Origin: Nitrosomonadales bacterium
GTDB taxonomy: Bacteria > Pseudomonadota > Gammaproteobacteria > Burkholderiales > SG8-41
Direction of reading: 5' to 3'
DNA length: 8,402 nucleotides
Assembly: GCA_009885185.1 (NCBI GenBank)
Contig: VFLF01000056.1
Coordinates: 1-8,402, forward strand
Made by a program: the position numbers and the translations under genes. Below the pieces are notes generated by a model. It saw only the letters and a program-made list of their open reading frames with translations, was not told where the DNA came from and made no database searches. Numbering within the stretch: the stretch's first letter is position 1; every line of letters begins with the position of its first letter. Of the stretch, positions 5,995 to 8,402 are shown piece by piece.

Positions 5995-7449
5995 TCAAGC
6001 CCGCGGTTCTCCGGCCTCATTCACCATGATGGTTGGGCCCGGCGGCCGCGTCATCTGTATACGGTGTTCTTGCCCGCGAAACGTATAGATGACTTCCCAA
6101 TGGTCTGGCTTGGCTTGACTCGGGACATTCTCGCATTTTTGTACGTCACGAGTTTGAGGTGCGGGATCGCCCCTACCTACATTGGCTCCTACCGCCGCAC
6201 CGGCTACAGCGCCACCTACCGTGGCAAGATCCTTCCCACGTCCACCACCTACCTGATGGCCCAGAACACCCCCTATTACTGCACCGACGAGTGCACCTGG
6301 CACATTAAGATTTGCCCCGGGTGGCTGGCTAACTTGTTCGCGCTCCATCCAGCAGCGTTGTTCTGGCGGGCCCACAATGGCGCGAACTGAGATGACGGTT
6401 GCCTCATAAATCCTTTCGCTGTCACGACGGCGATTGTCGTATACCGCGAGAGGCGCGGGCGCATAACGGGCATCATCGATACGCGCGTTGGGGATAACCA
6501 TCCGGACCGAGGAAATACGGTCGTTCATTCCCATTGCCGCCAAGGAGGGGTATCTTCCGGGTCGCAGAACCGTGCATCGGCCATTGAAGCCCGCATGTTC
6601 GCAAACTTCCCACCGCTCCCCTAATACGACAACTGATGATGCGCGGTCATTAAACCCAGACCGATCAAAGTTTCCTACCTCTTGATTGGTGGGAAAAGAC
6701 CGCCCGGTAAAATTCTCGTTTTCGTAGAAAATTATCTGTGCTGTCGATGGCGCGGCGGCAACCACTGGGGCGGGAGCCACCACCAGAGCAGGAGCATAGC
6801 GGCGGTCTTCAACGCGAACATTCGGGGCAAGGCGGCGCATTGAAGATACGCGGTCATACAGTCCCATTGCCGCCAACGATGGATATCGGCCGGGACGCAG
6901 GACCATGCAACGACCGTTGAAATCCACATCGTCGCAAACTTCCCAACGGTCCCCCGTGACGACAACCGATGAGGCTCGGTCATTGAATCCAGAACGCTCA
7001 AAGTCGCCGATCTGTTGATTAGTTGTGAAGGACTGCCCTGCAAAGCCCTCGCGTTCGTAGAAAGTGATCTGTGCTGCGGGGGTAGGCGCCACGACGACGG
7101 GAAGGGGTGCATAACGACTATCGTCAATACGTACTGTAGGATTTATCATCCGTACCGATGAAATCAGGTCTTGTAAGCCCATGGAAGCAAAGGAAGGGTA
7201 GCGTCCGGGGCGCAAGATCATGCAACGCCCGCCGTAATTAACGTCATCGCAAACCTCCCATCGATCCCGGGCCACCACAACCGATGCCGCCCTACCGTAT
7301 CCTCGCCCTTCGAAATCCCGTATGCGTTCACCGGTAGTAAAGGCACGCCCGGCAAAGCCTTCTCGCTCATAAAATGTTACCTGCGCGGCAGCTTGTGCGC
7401 TCATAGCCAATGTGGCGATAACTACCAAGGTTTTAATAGATTGAAACAT
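5995..7449 (-). CDS. exported triple betagamma-crystallin protein with C-terminal glycine-zipper (17-kDa antigen-like) domain
   Basis: 484 residues. Signal peptide at 1-22 (MFQSIKTLVVIATLAMSAQA). Three tandem crystallin domains follow at about 24-103, 128-207 and 239-317. Each has FYExExFxG, then WEVC-x8-C, LRPGRYPS and a closing SSVR/SSMR-type strand, and they are joined by Ala/Pro/Val linkers. Calcium motifs of the N/D-N/D-x-x-S/T-S type are intact twice in domain 3 (267-272, 309-314), once in domain 2 (156-161), and degenerate in domain 1. Each domain keeps a Cys pair (67/76, 172/181, 283/292). Residues 345-484 resemble the Rickettsia 17-kDa surface antigen/glycine-zipper 2TM type: RIYEATVISV, CWMEREQV, a G-x3-G zipper (386-425), then WEVIYTFRGQEHRIQM. 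Start at 7449 is preferred over 7488 because AAGGAGG (complement of 7455-7461) is 5 bases upstream. Probably periplasmic or outer-membrane anchored; role in Ca2+ binding or envelope stability is inferred. Confidence 0.9.
   Translation of the reverse strand: MFQSIKTLVVIATLAMSAQAAAQVTFYEREGFAGRAFTTGERIRDFEGRGYGRAASVVVARDRWEVCDDVNYGGRCMILRPGRYPSFASMGLQDLISSVRMINPTVRIDDSRYAPLPVVVAPTPAAQITFYEREGFAGQSFTTNQQIGDFERSGFNDRASSVVVTGDRWEVCDDVDFNGRCMVLRPGRYPSLAAMGLYDRVSSMRRLAPNVRVEDRRYAPALVVAPAPVVAAAPSTAQIIFYENENFTGRSFPTNQEVGNFDRSGFNDRASSVVVLGERWEVCEHAGFNGRCTVLRPGRYPSLAAMGMNDRISSVRMVIPNARIDDARYAPAPLAVYDNRRRDSERIYEATVISVRAIVGPPEQRCWMEREQVSQPPGANLNVPGALVGAVIGGVLGHQVGGGRGKDLATVGGAVAGAAVGANVGRGDPAPQTRDVQKCENVPSQAKPDHWEVIYTFRGQEHRIQMTRPPGPTIMVNEAGEPRA
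6499..7380 (-). repeat. three tandem coding repeats (betagamma-crystallin units)
   Basis: Three units of about 240 bases, spaced about 310-330 bases apart, encode the crystallin domains (7141-7380, 6829-7068, 6499-6735). Units 2 and 3 share the segments encoding SGFNDRASSVVV and RPGRYPSLAAMG, while unit 1 has diverged. This is internal duplication within one gene, not a mobile repeat. Confidence 0.8.
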
Positions 7450-7596
7450 ATTTTCCTCCTTCAAAAGGGCAGCGATGAAATCTGCCATTCGAACTTAACG
7501 GTTGGTGCCTTTGGGGGTTGACCGTAACGCTTTACCTTAGTGCATCCGATGCTTTTTCCGGGCTGATGAACAGTAGGTTTGTCGTGATCCGAGAGT

Positions 7597-8118
7597 CTAC
7601 ATACGCCCCAAATCCTGTATCGCGTCGATTACCATTCCTGTGCCGATGGCAATAAGGAGAATATCGGAAGCTATGCGCACGTAACGGTAGCCAGTGGGCG
7701 GTGCGCCAATTTGCACTACCAGCTTCGGCGGCAAATCATAGTAGATTACGTCGCGTGGAATCGGCCTGCCAACCTGCCATTTCTTCGCCTGACCGGGCGG
7801 CATGCAACCGTTGTTTTTCTTGGCCAGGCCTGGAGGGCAGAATCCGCGACCATATTCCTGTGCATAGTATTCGCGCACATACCCCCGATGTTGATCGACG
7901 AAGCGCACTCCTTGTCCGGGTGTTAAGCTGCCTTTTGCGCGATTTCCACGATCATCGTCGCGCGACTTGTCCTGGCGGTGTTCGCTCTTTTCGTTGTGCT
8001 CGTTGCTCTTGCCTTTACCTTTACCCTCCGGCTTATCCGCAAGCACTGGGCTGGCGGTCAATGCTGCGGTGATCAGGACGGCGAGCATGCGTCCAGTCCA
8101 ATTCCAAGGTTGAGTCAT
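7597..8118 (-). CDS. RcnB-like periplasmic protein
   Basis: 173 residues. A cleavable signal peptide is likely (residues 1-27, ending SPVLA before DKPEGKGK). Next comes a long, highly charged linker (about 29-63: Lys, Glu, His, Asp and Arg rich, including HNEKSEHRQDKSRDDDRGNR), which is presumably disordered. A conserved centre follows with a doubled motif, FCPPGLAKKNN and CMPPGQAKKW (93-114). The C-terminal domain (about 119-168, RPIPRDVIYYDLPPKL... YRYVRIASDILLIAIGTGMVIDAI) matches the RcnB family. In E. coli RcnB is a periplasmic protein that influences nickel/cobalt efflux; no rcnA or rcnR is visible here, so a metal role is not established for this paralogue. The start has AAAGGA upstream, 8 bases away. 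It lies 147 bases upstream of the crystallin gene on the same strand. Confidence 0.87.
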   Translation of the reverse strand: MTQPWNWTGRMLAVLITAALTASPVLADKPEGKGKGKSNEHNEKSEHRQDKSRDDDRGNRAKGSLTPGQGVRFVDQHRGYVREYYAQEYGRGFCPPGLAKKNNGCMPPGQAKKWQVGRPIPRDVIYYDLPPKLVVQIGAPPTGYRYVRIASDILLIAIGTGMVIDAIQDLGRM

Positions 8119-8315
8119 GATTCATGTCCTTTAAGTGATTCCCTTTTACCAAACGATTTGACTACCGTTGCAGTTGACATGAATATGCGCTGTGATGTTC
8201 ACTCTGCAAGAAAATTTACAAGAATCGCAGCAAGCTTTCGTGGGTTTTCTTTTGCCTGAAACGCACTGACAATTTTTCGACGTCGACCGTTGTGGCGACG
8301 AAAAGCGGGTGCAGC

Positions 8316-8402
8316 TTATACCCAGCCGAAATCAATCACGTCTTCGAAAATCGTTCTTATAAGTCGGCCAGCACCAGCGCTGTACCGTTGTGCGTAAGCT
8401 TC
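8316..8402 (-). CDS. possible C-terminal end of a further gene (partial)
   Basis: From the right edge the minus strand is open for 28 codons and ends with TAA (complement of 8316-8318). The peptide ...AGRLIRTIFEDVIDFGWV looks like a natural protein C-terminus with an amphipathic helix. I do not recognise a family. The segment is short, the third codon positions are not GC-rich, and the plus strand is also open here, so it may be chance. Bases 8119-8315 between this stop and the RcnB-like gene show no gene; they are locally AT-rich and could hold its promoter, but no convincing -35/-10 pair is visible. Confidence 0.28.
   Translation of the reverse strand, partial: EAYAQRYSAGAGRLIRTIFEDVIDFGWV

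Noticed and set aside
8275..8304. Imperfect hairpin TTTTCGACGTCG...GCGACGAAAA
   Set aside because: The stem is bulged and short, and no T-run follows. Too weak to call a terminator.

Overview
The window looks like a chromosomal segment of a Gram-negative bacterium, most likely a betaproteobacterium. The reasons are the GC-rich coding style, the lipoprotein and envelope protein types, a SpecificRecomb (COG4389, 'Gcr') family membrane protein and a P4-type integrase fragment. No species can be named from the sequence alone.

Layout. Positions 1-234 hold the C-terminal end of an AI-2E/PerM-family permease. A small outer-membrane lipoprotein with two DxDxDG-type acidic repeats follows at 415-618. 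It converges on a SOUL heme-binding-like protein (797-1402, minus strand). Between the two lies an elaborate imperfect inverted repeat (696-772) that no gene explains. Upstream of SOUL, on the same strand and 37 bases away, is a CsbD-like stress protein (1440-1706). Going rightward on the plus strand come a glycine-zipper protein of unknown function (1977-2528), a small basic protein (2555-2764) and the 675-residue Gcr-family membrane protein (2768-4795). These three are tightly packed and probably co-transcribed.

Positions 4796-5994 look like the scar of an old genomic island. They hold a CAU-anticodon tRNA on the minus strand (5411-5487), a truncated type III restriction/DEAD-box helicase gene (about 4813-5256, minus) cut off just after its Walker A motif, a perfect tandem 12-base repeat (5331-5354), and an internal fragment of a P4-type tyrosine integrase (about 5638-5859, plus).

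The right third encodes two exported minus-strand proteins. One (5995-7449) has three betagamma-crystallin domains fused to a C-terminal 17-kDa-antigen-like glycine-zipper domain. The other (7597-8118) is an RcnB-like periplasmic protein. A possible C-terminus of a further minus-strand gene enters at the right edge.

How the genes fit together. Several products (lipoprotein, SOUL protein, CsbD, the glycine-zipper proteins, crystallin protein, RcnB-like protein) are exported, envelope-associated or stress-type. This gives an envelope/stress flavour, but the sequence does not prove one pathway. I see no complete new defence or mobile system. The most notable items are the triple crystallin fusion with its graded calcium motifs, the unexplained hairpin at 696-772 and the tRNA-centred island scar.
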